Origin: Oxalicibacterium flavum
GTDB lineage: Bacteria > Pseudomonadota > Gammaproteobacteria > Burkholderiales > Burkholderiaceae_D
Reading direction: 5' to 3'
Assembly (NCBI RefSeq): GCF_014635065.1
Contig: NZ_BMCG01000002.1
Span: forward strand, 124,001-188,000
DNA length: 64,000 nucleotides
The translations under genes were made by a program, and so were the position numbers. Below the pieces are notes generated by a model. That model was not told the DNA's origin. It was given only the letters and a program-made list of their open reading frames with translations, and searched no databases. Positions 47,190-53,786 of this stretch are shown piece by piece; position 1 is the stretch's first letter, and every line of letters begins with the position of its first letter.

Positions 47190-47240
47190 TGCACTTGAGT
47201 GATGCGCCGACGCCCGATCTTCGTGCGTCGGCGCGGTGCA
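47190..47240. promoter_or_regulatory. Two NtrC-like sites upstream of the atzF operon
   Basis: TGCACTTGAGTGATGCG (47190-47206, 9 of 12) and TGCGTCGGCGCGGTGCA (47224-47240, 10 of 12, with a perfect GGTGCA half) resemble TGCACC-N5-GGTGCA. They are 34 bases apart and about 75-125 bases upstream of the sigma-54 promoter. The second overlaps a hairpin, so it could be chance. Confidence 0.45.
47204..47234. repeat. Perfect 10-base inverted repeat
   Basis: GCGCCGACGC (47204-47213) and GCGTCGGCGC (47225-47234) with 11 bases between. About 80 bases after the SDR stop, it could terminate that operon, although no T-run follows; it also overlaps the NtrC-like sites. Confidence 0.5.
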
Positions 47241-47313
47241 ATGCGGCACGCTATCCATGTACCGGAGCTGCGGGTAAGACAGCTTGGGAGAGCGTTTGCG
47301 TTGACGCGCGAAT

Positions 47314-48093
47314 CTAGGCGGTCGGTATGGTGCCGCCGTCGATGACGTACTCGGTGCCGGTGATGGCGGCGGCGCGCGGAGAAGCCAGGAAGGCAATCAG
47401 GTTTGCCACTTCCACCGGTCTGGACGGTCGTCCAAGCGGAATACCGCCCAGCGACTTCATGATGATCTGCTTGCCGCCCTCGTAGTCGGTGCCGGTCTGT
47501 TCCGCAAGCCGCTCCGCCAGTGCAACAGCCGCTTCGGTTTCGACCCAGCCGGGAGAAACGCGCACCACGCGCACGCCTTTAGGTGTCACTTCCTTTGACA
47601 AACTCTTGCTGTAGGTCGAGAGCGCGGCCTTCGCGGCCGCGTATGCCGTGGTCGATTCCGGCAGCGGAAGTTGGTGCTGGATCGACGTCACATGAATGAT
47701 CACTCCCGATCCCTGCGCGATCATTCCCGGCAGCAGGGCACGGTCCAGCCGTACCGCGGGAAACAGGTTCAGAGACAGTTCCTTGTGCCACTCGCTCTCG
47801 TCCAGCGCGGCAAAGCCGCCGGCGGGCGCGGACGAACCGCCCAGCACGTGGACAATGACATCCACGCCGCCCAGCCTGCGCTTGACGGCATCGACCACGG
47901 CGGTGCAGCCGTCGAGGGTGGCAAGGTCTGCGGCGACGAACGATTCTTCCGGCAGAGATTCCGGACGGACGCGCGCGGTTGTGATCACCCTGGCGCCGAG
48001 TTGACGAAACAGTTCGACCGTCGCCTGGCCGATGCCCTTGGTTCCTGCCGTGATCAGTACCCGCAGGTCTTGTAATTCGAGATCCATGCTCAT
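47314..48093 (-). CDS. SDR-family oxidoreductase
   Basis: NAD(P)-dependent short-chain dehydrogenase, 259 aa. The nucleotide motif is [10 protein letters not shown] (TGxxxGIG variant), the catalytic Ser lies in [10 protein letters not shown], the YxxxK pair is YAAAKAAL, and the C-terminus is [23 protein letters not shown] after the second strand suggests preference for NADP because of the Arg. The substrate is unknown. Its start overlaps the stop of the SnoaL-like gene by one base (TGATG), so they are co-translated and both divergent from an HxlR-type regulator. Confidence 0.9.
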   Translation of the reverse strand: MSMDLELQDLRVLITAGTKGIGQATVELFRQLGARVITTARVRPESLPEESFVAADLATLDGCTAVVDAVKRRLGGVDVIVHVLGGSSAPAGGFAALDESEWHKELSLNLFPAVRLDRALLPGMIAQGSGVIIHVTSIQHQLPLPESTTAYAAAKAALSTYSKSLSKEVTPKGVRVVRVSPGWVETEAAVALAERLAEQTGTDYEGGKQIIMKSLGGIPLGRPSRPVEVANLIAFLASPRAAAITGTEYVIDGGTIPTA

Positions 48094-48419
48094 CAGTGAA
48101 TCTCCAGCGCGTTGATTTTGTCGTCGGCAAGTTCGAACAGGTATTCGAGTTGTGCCGGGCTGCCCGGGAAATTGCCGGTCAGGCGGGCAAGGACGGTGAC
48201 GCTTGTGCCATCCTCGGAGACGTGCAGCGGTTCGGCGATGTATTCATATTTCGCATGGGCATCGAGCAGCCAGGACAGAATGGCCTGCTGTCCCTGATGG
48301 GTATGCCCTTCATCGCGAACGACGGCATCGCGTGCGAAGCCTTGGGCGGCGCGCTCGGCGTCCGCGGAGTTGTCCGCCTCGAAAAAGGCGGCGATTGAAG
48401 AGGGGAGAGGAATGGACAT
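48093..48419 (-). CDS. SnoaL-like / NTF2-fold protein
   Basis: Small protein of 108 aa with the cone-shaped NTF2/SnoaL-like pattern ([43 protein letters not shown], then beta strands ending [14 protein letters not shown]). Such proteins are isomerases, hydrolases or binding proteins; function cannot be assigned. The ATG at 48419 begins the conserved part; an upstream ATG at 48479 is less likely. First gene of the unit divergent from hxlR. Confidence 0.78.
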   Translation of the reverse strand: MSIPLPSSIAAFFEADNSADAERAAQGFARDAVVRDEGHTHQGQQAILSWLLDAHAKYEYIAEPLHVSEDGTSVTVLARLTGNFPGSPAQLEYLFELADDKINALEIH

Positions 48420-48492
48420 GGGATTTTCTTCTGAAAGTGATGGACGAGCCATTTTCGGCATACACTTTCTGATTCGCAAGAACGCACGATAA

Positions 48493-48507
48493 AGTAAGCT
48501 ACTTACT
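48493..48507. promoter_or_regulatory. Operator candidate between hxlR-type gene and SnoaL/SDR operon
   Basis: AGTAAGCTACTTACT is a perfect 6-3-6 inverted repeat, 10-24 bases before the regulator start and in the divergent promoter region. HxlR-type proteins bind such dyads next to their own gene. Confidence 0.6.
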
Positions 48508-48516
48508 CAACAACAA

Positions 48517-48873
48517 ATGAGCATCGCCTATACCCCACTTACGGCTGCCGTCGGCGTCGAAGAAGTGCTTCGGCTCCTCGAAGGACGCTGGAAGCTGGTC
48601 ATCCTGTTCCATTTGTTCGGTGGCCAAGTCCAGAGATACTCGGATCTCGAAAAACTGATTCCCGGCATTTCGCAAAAGATGCTGGCCCAACAGTTGCGAC
48701 AACTGGAAGCCGACGGCATCGTCCATCGCAAGCTCTACCCTCAGGTACCGCCCAAGGTCGAATACAGCCTGACCGATTGGGGGCAGGCGCTTTGTCCGGC
48801 GCTCGATGCATTGCTGCAATGGGCCGAGCGTAAGGATGCGCTGTCGCCATCGCAGAACGCGGATGCGGAATGA
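48517..48873 (+). CDS. HxlR-family transcriptional regulator
   Basis: Winged-helix regulator of 118 aa with the HxlR core: LEGRWKLVILFHLFGG, RYSDLEKLIPGISQKMLAQQLRQLEADGIVHRKLYPQVPPKVEYSLTDWGQAL. No Cys is located in the N-terminal sensing position used by HypR-type members (the only Cys is in ALCPALDAL near residue 93). It is divergent from the SnoaL/SDR pair and likely represses or activates it in response to a reactive compound; this is typical of the arrangement rather than shown. Confidence 0.88.
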   Translation: MSIAYTPLTAAVGVEEVLRLLEGRWKLVILFHLFGGQVQRYSDLEKLIPGISQKMLAQQLRQLEADGIVHRKLYPQVPPKVEYSLTDWGQALCPALDALLQWAERKDALSPSQNADAE

Positions 48874-48982
48874 GCATCCGTTGTTGCGCGCATCGCGTGC
48901 ATTTCCCTTTCAGCGGTGTCGTTTCTGCGCGCCGCTTCCCTGAAACATAGAACGCACGGCGTCCTGCGTGGTCCCATGCTGC

Positions 48983-49558
48983 ATGGACGACGCCGACGAC
49001 ATCGTGCAACGCTCTCCGCGCTGGCGCGCGCCGCTGCTGTGGCTCGTGCTGATCGGTGGCGGCTGGCTGGCGTGGCCGTGGGTGCCGTCGGTCGTCAAGA
49101 TGCCGTTTCACGTGGTGCGGCTGTCGATGATGGATGCGCCGCTTTCCTTGCCGGTGCCTGTCGAGGGTGTTGCGTTGCGCCAGTTGCGCGATACCTGGAA
49201 TGCCTCGCGCAGCAATGGCCGCGTGCATGAAGGTATCGATATCTTCGCCGCGCGCGGCACCGCCGTTCTCTCGACCACGGAAGGCATCGTCACCAGTGTC
49301 GGCACCAACAATCTCGGCGGCAAGGTGGTATGGGTGCTGGGGCCGGGCGGGCAACGCCATTACTACGCTCACCTCGACGATTACGCCGAAATCGCCGCTG
49401 GCGACCGCGTAATGCCGGGCGCTGTGCTCGGCACCGTCGGCAATACCGGCAATGCGCGCGGCACGCCGCCGCATCTGCATTACGGCATTTACAAGAACGG
49501 CGCCTTGAATCCGTATCCATTGCTGCGCGGCGAGGCAGCGACCGCCCGCACCGAATGA
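48983..49558 (+). CDS. Membrane-anchored M23 (LytM) peptidase-like protein
   Basis: Zinc peptidase of the peptidoglycan-cleaving M23 family. The 191 aa protein has an N-terminal membrane anchor (APLLWLVLIGGGWLAWPWV) and a LytM domain with all metal and catalytic residues: HEGIDIFA (HxxxD), HYYAHLDDY and PPHLHYGIY (HxH). This implies an active enzyme rather than an EnvC/NlpD-type activator. Start is uncertain between 48968 and 48983. The gene stands alone after hxlR. Confidence 0.87.
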   Translation: MDDADDIVQRSPRWRAPLLWLVLIGGGWLAWPWVPSVVKMPFHVVRLSMMDAPLSLPVPVEGVALRQLRDTWNASRSNGRVHEGIDIFAARGTAVLSTTEGIVTSVGTNNLGGKVVWVLGPGGQRHYYAHLDDYAEIAAGDRVMPGAVLGTVGNTGNARGTPPHLHYGIYKNGALNPYPLLRGEAATARTE

Positions 49559-49632
49559 GTTCTTGCCGGCCGGAACCAAATCCGGCTGTGGTAACTCGAT
49601 GGAAGAGTCCATCCGTTTCCGAAGGAGTCCCC

Positions 49633-50643
49633 ATGCCCGTTTCCCTGTCGCGACTGTTGCTCGCTTCCGTCATCGCCGCCATGCTGCCTGCCGCCGTCTC
49701 GGCGCAGGAGACCGTTGCCTATGGTCCCGAGCTGGAAGGCTTCGACTATCCGCACCCGGTCCGCCACTTCGCTTTCACTTCGCAAGGCCAGTCAATGCAG
49801 ATGGCCTATATGGACGTGGCGCCCGCACGCGCCAACGGACGCACCGTGGTGCTCATGCACGGCAAGAATTTCTGCGCGGCGACCTGGGAAGGCACCATCC
49901 AGGCCCTGAGCGATGCCGGTTACCGGGTGATCGCGCCGGACCAGATCGGCTTCTGCAAATCGAGCAAGCCGGCGCACTATCAATTCAGCTTCCATCAACT
50001 GGCGGCCAACACCCACGCCTTGCTGCAGAGCCTGGGCGTTGCGCGGGCGACCGTGATCGGACATTCGATGGGCGGCATGCTCGCCACGCGCTATGCGCTG
50101 CTGTACCCGCAGCAGACCGAGCAACTGGTGATGGTCAATCCGATCGGGCTCGAGGACTGGAAGACGCTGGGCGTGCCGTACCGGACCGTTGACCAGTGGT
50201 ACGAAAACGAGCTCAAGACCAATTCCGCCGGCATCCGCAACTATCAGCAGAGCACCTATTACGCCGGCCAGTGGCGCCCGGAGTTCGATCGCTGGGTGAA
50301 CATGCAGGCCGGCATGTACGCAGGACAAGGCAAGGAGATCGTCGCCTGGAACTCGGCGCTGACCTACGAAATGGTCTATACGCAACCGGTGGTCTATGAA
50401 TTCCCGCGACTGACGGTACCGACGCTGCTGCTGATCGGCACGCGCGACAACACCGCGATCGGCAAGAACTTCGCAGCACCGGAAGCACGCGCGCGACTCG
50501 GCAATTACGCGGTGCTCGGCAAGCAGGCCGCGCAAAGCATTCCGCATGCAACGCTGATCGAATTCGACGATCTCGGCCATTCGCCGCAGATACAGCAGCC
50601 CGAGCGCTTCCATGCGGCGTTGCTGCAGGGGCTGAAGAAATAG
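49633..50643 (+). CDS. Exported alpha/beta hydrolase
   Basis: Periplasmic or secreted alpha/beta hydrolase of 336 aa. Signal peptide MPVSLSRLLLASVIAAMLPA with cleavage near VSAQE; oxyanion HGKNFCAATWEG; nucleophile elbow GHSMGG; Asp in GTRDNTAIG; His in DDLGHSPQ. The pattern fits esterases or epoxide/haloalkane-like hydrolases; substrate unknown. The ATG at 49633 has a strong GAAGGAG eight bases upstream. No operon partners. Confidence 0.88.
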   Translation: MPVSLSRLLLASVIAAMLPAAVSAQETVAYGPELEGFDYPHPVRHFAFTSQGQSMQMAYMDVAPARANGRTVVLMHGKNFCAATWEGTIQALSDAGYRVIAPDQIGFCKSSKPAHYQFSFHQLAANTHALLQSLGVARATVIGHSMGGMLATRYALLYPQQTEQLVMVNPIGLEDWKTLGVPYRTVDQWYENELKTNSAGIRNYQQSTYYAGQWRPEFDRWVNMQAGMYAGQGKEIVAWNSALTYEMVYTQPVVYEFPRLTVPTLLLIGTRDNTAIGKNFAAPEARARLGNYAVLGKQAAQSIPHATLIEFDDLGHSPQIQQPERFHAALLQGLKK

Positions 50644-50661
50644 GAGAGAACGTCAGGCAGG

Positions 50662-51192
50662 CTATGGCGTGTCGTCAGTCAGCGCCAGTGCCGCCTGCTC
50701 GGCCAGTTCCTGCGGTGTGTGAAGGATGTCGAGCACCACGCCTTGTTCGTCCGGTTGCAAGGGTTCGAGATCGGCGAACTGGCTGTCGAGCAGCGCAAGC
50801 GGCATGAAATGCCGTTCGCGCATGCGCATGCGCTCGGCGATCAATGCGCGGTCGCCATGCAGATGCACGAAGAACAGTTGCGCATCGGCCTGCCGCAACA
50901 GATCCCGATAACGGTGCTTGAGGGCGGAGCAGGTCAGGACCACGCCGCTGCGCTGCGCCGCGTGGTCCTGCAGCGTCTGCTTCAGGCGATGCAGCCAGTC
51001 CTCGCGGTCGGCATCGGTCAGCGGAATGCCGGCTGCCATCTTGTCGAGACTGGATGGCGAATGCATATCGTCGCCCTCGACGAAGGCGAAGTCCAGGCGT
51101 TGAGCCAGCAGGCGCGCGACGGAACTCTTGCCGCAGCCCGAGACGCCCATGACCACGATGCGGCGGTCAGGCAAGGGCGGCTCCTGCGGCAT
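50662..51192 (-). CDS. gntK: Gluconokinase
   Basis: Phosphorylates D-gluconate to 6-phosphogluconate. The 176 aa protein is full length for the GntK family: P-loop GVSGCGKSS, FVEGDDMHSPSSLDKMAAGIPLTDADREDWL (substrate site), VLTCSALKHRYRDLLR and MRERHFMPLALLDSQFADLEPL. No gluconate permease or Entner-Doudoroff genes are nearby, so it stands alone. It converges with the hydrolase gene 18 bases away. Confidence 0.93.
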   Translation of the reverse strand: MPQEPPLPDRRIVVMGVSGCGKSSVARLLAQRLDFAFVEGDDMHSPSSLDKMAAGIPLTDADREDWLHRLKQTLQDHAAQRSGVVLTCSALKHRYRDLLRQADAQLFFVHLHGDRALIAERMRMRERHFMPLALLDSQFADLEPLQPDEQGVVLDILHTPQELAEQAALALTDDTP

Positions 51193-51271
51193 GACATGAA
51201 GGAATGTCCCCCGCCCGCAGTCGCGGAGCAGGGGATGAATGGAAAAAGTCTGGACGGAATGACGCGGACAA

Positions 51272-51559
51272 TCAGTCTCCCTTGAGGCAGCCGCTCATGA
51301 AGGTCTTGCGTTCATCGCCTTTCCTGTCGCCGGCCGCGGCATTGCAGGACTTCATCTTTTCACGCTGGGCCTGTTGTGCGTCGCTGACCTTGGGCTTGCT
51401 GCTGAGGCAGCTCTTCATGAAGGCCTTGCGTTCGTCTCCCTTCATGGCACCGGCTTCCTTGTTGCAGGCGGTCATCTTGTTCTGCTGGCTGGTGTCCGCA
51501 TGCGCGGGATGAAAAGCGAGCGGCAGCAGCAGTGCGGCAATACCCATTATTTTTTTCAT
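51272..51559 (-). CDS. psiF: PsiF-repeat exported protein
   Basis: Small secreted protein of 95 aa: signal peptide MKKIMGIAALLLPLAFHPAHA, then two PsiF repeats, each with two Cys (MTACNKEAGAMKGDERKAFM-KSCL and MKSCNAAAGDRKGDERKTFM-SGCL), likely forming disulfides in the periplasm. PsiF is a phosphate-starvation-inducible protein in E. coli with unknown function; no Pho box was identified here. ATG at 51559 with AGGA upstream. Confidence 0.87.
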   Translation of the reverse strand: MKKIMGIAALLLPLAFHPAHADTSQQNKMTACNKEAGAMKGDERKAFMKSCLSSKPKVSDAQQAQREKMKSCNAAAGDRKGDERKTFMSGCLKGD

Positions 51560-51777
51560 GGCGCAAGTCCTTTCGGGGTGAGTTATGAGCTGAACGTGAC
51601 AGTCAGCCCAGGCATTACAGCATGAAATGTCTAGTGTCGCCATCGGATTGCGCGGCGTGTCGGCATGGACCGGCCATGGACCTTCCAGATGCCCTACACC
51701 GGCTTGCGAACTTGTCCGATATGCGTGATGGCGGCACCGCATTATCGTAAGTGCAGTTTCACCACCGGGCCGGACAT

Positions 51778-52575
51778 ATGGAAAGCGAGACGCTGGAAAA
51801 AAGGGAAAATCCCTTCAACAGCCGCGAAGCGATCGAGAAAAGCAATTACGCTGCCTTCATCGACCGCAAGCTGGTGGCGGGCGACGATCTGGATCAAAAA
51901 CCGCAAGCCTTGCTGGATTTCATTCACGATTCGTTTCGCGCGCTGGTGCTCAATCCGCAGTTTTCCTGCGTCGGCGCCAAATCCGCCATTCAGCAGGGTG
52001 GATACCGGATCGGGCACTACGAGATGCTTGGCAGCAAGGAATCGGCTGCCGGGCTGGCACATGACCTGTTTCATTTCCTGCAGGAACAGCCCGTGCTGGA
52101 TGGGGAATTCTCCACTTTCGTCGCGACGTTTTCGCATCCGGTCATTCAGTCCGAGCAGCAGTTCGAGCAACTGCTGTGGCAACAGCTGCAGCAATTGCAC
52201 GAGATCGATGCGCCCCTGCATGCATGGGACCCGGCCGTCAGCGACGATCCGGACAATCCGCATTTCGCCTTCAGTTTCGCCACCAGCAGCTTTTTCGTGG
52301 TCGGACTTCATCCGGCGGCATCGCGTTACACGCGCCGCTTCGCATGGCCGACGCTGGTATTCAACCTGCACGCACAGTTCGACAAATTGCGCGAAGAGGG
52401 CCGATTCGAGCGCATGCAGCAGGTGATTCGTTCGCGCGAGGAGAAACTGCAGGGCTCCATCAATGAAAGTCTGGGCGAATACGGCAGCATGTCTGATGCG
52501 CGCCAGTACGCGGGCAGGGCAGTCGGGGCGGACTGGCGTTGTCCGTTCAGCCGCTTGAATGGAAAGAAGGAGTGA
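51778..52575 (+). CDS. gntA: YqcI/YcgG-family haem enzyme (GntA-type N-hydroxylase homologue)
   Basis: The 265 aa product matches the YqcI/YcgG family by NPFNSREAIEKSNYAAFIDRKL at the start, PQFSCVGAKSAI, MLGSKESAAGLAHDLFHFL, FATFS-type core (VATFSHP), FSFATSSFFVVGLHPAASRYTRRFAWPTLVFNLH and FDKLR...GRFERMQQVIRSRE. The conserved Cys of FSCVGAKSA is a likely haem ligand. GntA of guanitoxin biosynthesis belongs to this family and N-hydroxylates a guanidine compound using haem; whether this protein does the same is inference. It is directly followed by a DUF1989 gene, whose frame begins inside it. Start ATG 51778 or GTG 51751. Confidence 0.82.
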   Translation: MESETLEKRENPFNSREAIEKSNYAAFIDRKLVAGDDLDQKPQALLDFIHDSFRALVLNPQFSCVGAKSAIQQGGYRIGHYEMLGSKESAAGLAHDLFHFLQEQPVLDGEFSTFVATFSHPVIQSEQQFEQLLWQQLQQLHEIDAPLHAWDPAVSDDPDNPHFAFSFATSSFFVVGLHPAASRYTRRFAWPTLVFNLHAQFDKLREEGRFERMQQVIRSREEKLQGSINESLGEYGSMSDARQYAGRAVGADWRCPFSRLNGKKE

Positions 52576-52577
52576 GG

Positions 52578-53183
52578 TTGGAACATGCTATCGAATGCCG
52601 TCATATTGAGCGGCAAAGCGGCACCGGGTTCCGCTTGAAGCGCGGCCAGATTCTGCGAGTCATCGATCCGATGGGCGAACAGGTCGCCGACCTGATGGCT
52701 TTCAATGCGCACGATCTGGACGAAGTGCTGTCTTCCGGCCGCAGCATCGACTACGCCAATACCATTTATCTGACCACCGGGCATGTCCTGTATTCGAATC
52801 GCAGCACGCCGATGTTCACGATTCTCGAAGACCAGGTCGGGCGCCACGATTTTCTGCTGACGCCGTGCAGTCCCGAGACATTCCAGATCATCTATGGTAA
52901 CTACGCGCCGCATCCCAGCTGTTTCATGAACCTGGTCGAGAATCTGACGCCGTTCGGCATCGCGCCGGACCGGATTCCGACCACCTTCAACATTTTCATG
53001 AACGTGCGCATCGCCGAAAGCGGCGAACTGACGATCGGTCCGCCTATCTCGAAGGCGGGGCAGTATATCGAGTTGCAGGCGGAGATGGATCTGATCGTCG
53101 GCGTGACGGCCTGTTCGGCGGAGCTGTCCAACAACCATTCGTTCAAGCCGATCGATATAGAGATTCGCGGACAGGGAGCATGA
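52578..53183 (+). CDS. DUF1989 (urea carboxylase-associated family) protein
   Basis: The 201 aa product has the DUF1989 pattern: RQSGTGFRLKRGQILRVIDPMGEQVADLMAFN, SSGRSIDYANTIYLTTGHVLYSNRSTPMFTI, LTPCSPETFQIIYG, HPSCFMNLVENLTPFGI, TTFNIFMNV and GQYIELQAEMDLIVGVTACS. Relatives include the CgdA/CgdB carboxyguanidine deiminase subunits and proteins linked to urea carboxylase; several conserved Cys and His could bind metal. It starts (TTG at 52578 after AAGGAG) two bases after the stop of the GntA-type gene; a GTG at 52572 is possible. A single copy, whereas CgdAB needs two different subunits, so function is open. Confidence 0.85.
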   Translation: MEHAIECRHIERQSGTGFRLKRGQILRVIDPMGEQVADLMAFNAHDLDEVLSSGRSIDYANTIYLTTGHVLYSNRSTPMFTILEDQVGRHDFLLTPCSPETFQIIYGNYAPHPSCFMNLVENLTPFGIAPDRIPTTFNIFMNVRIAESGELTIGPPISKAGQYIELQAEMDLIVGVTACSAELSNNHSFKPIDIEIRGQGA

Positions 53184-53201
53184 GGCACATGCGCCTGCAG
53201 C

Positions 53202-53221
53202 CGCGACTGGCGCGAGTCGCG
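53202..53221 (+). terminator. Hairpin after the DUF1989 gene
   Basis: CGCGACT (53202-53208) pairs perfectly with AGTCGCG (53215-53221) around a six-base loop, 19 bases after the stop. There is no T-run, so efficiency is doubtful. Confidence 0.4.
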
Positions 53222-53289
53222 AAAGGAGTTACTTCAAAAGAATGAAAACTTGGGATCAATTTATTTCAGGTATGGAACAGGAAAGATAA

Positions 53290-53318
53290 TTGAACCTTGG
53301 ACACAAGCCTGTTATATT
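53290..53318 (+). promoter_or_regulatory. Sigma-70 promoter before the lipoprotein-fdn block
   Basis: TTGAAC (53290-53295) and TATATT (53313-53318) separated by 17 bases, the best promoter in this gap. A short GC hairpin CCCC-TCAC-GGGG at 53332-53343 would lie near the 5' end of the transcript. Confidence 0.6.
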
Positions 53319-53378
53319 GAAAAAAGCCAAACCCCTCACGGGGGCGAATTTGATGTTTCACATCGTTCGGGATAGCCA

Positions 53379-53666
53379 ATGAATACGTTCCATGCCTTTG
53401 CCGGCCTTGCTGCCGCGCTTCTTGTCCTGTCCGCCTGCGACAGCAAATCTCCTGAATCTTCCGCTCCGGCAACGCCGAGCGCCGCCACCACGGTCAATAC
53501 ACCGCCACCTGGCACCATGCCCGAGGCAGTTCCCGGCACAGGTCCGGGTGAGGGCGGAACCGCCATTGGTGGCGTGGTCAGCAATCAGGATGGCAGTGGC
53601 GCCTCGACCAGCGATGCGCCGGCCAGTACTGGCGGTGACGGCAGCAGCACGCCGGCGGAAAAATAA
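53379..53666 (+). CDS. Small low-complexity lipoprotein
   Basis: A 95 aa lipoprotein: signal peptide with the lipobox LSAC (MNTFHAFAGLAAALLVLSAC), then a Pro/Gly/Ser/Thr-rich, disordered mature part (TPSAATTVNTPPPGTMPEAVPGTGPGEGG). No aromatic core or known domain. It is preceded by a good promoter and followed 120 bases later by fdnG, so it may be on the same transcript; function unknown. Confidence 0.72.
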   Translation: MNTFHAFAGLAAALLVLSACDSKSPESSAPATPSAATTVNTPPPGTMPEAVPGTGPGEGGTAIGGVVSNQDGSGASTSDAPASTGGDGSSTPAEK

Positions 53667-53786
53667 GGACCCGCATGCGCACATTCCCTTTATCGCCAGA
53701 TTCCTCGCGCAGCCACGGTGCCGCGACGGATACCAGTTTGTTTTCAATGTCATGCGTTCGCCAGAAACGCCAAAGGAGGTGATGAG

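Noticed and set aside
47068..47313. Guanidine riboswitch upstream of the allophanate hydrolase/urea carboxylase operon
   Set aside because: I looked for ykkC-type conserved blocks and found none; a sigma-54 promoter lies only 34 bases before the start, leaving no room for a leader of that size. A covariance search would settle it.
53325..53345. Minus-strand intrinsic terminator (CCCC-GTGA-GGGG followed by T-rich sequence)
   Set aside because: It looks like a terminator when read on the minus strand, but there is no minus-strand gene upstream of it; it more likely forms a 5' hairpin of the lipoprotein mRNA.
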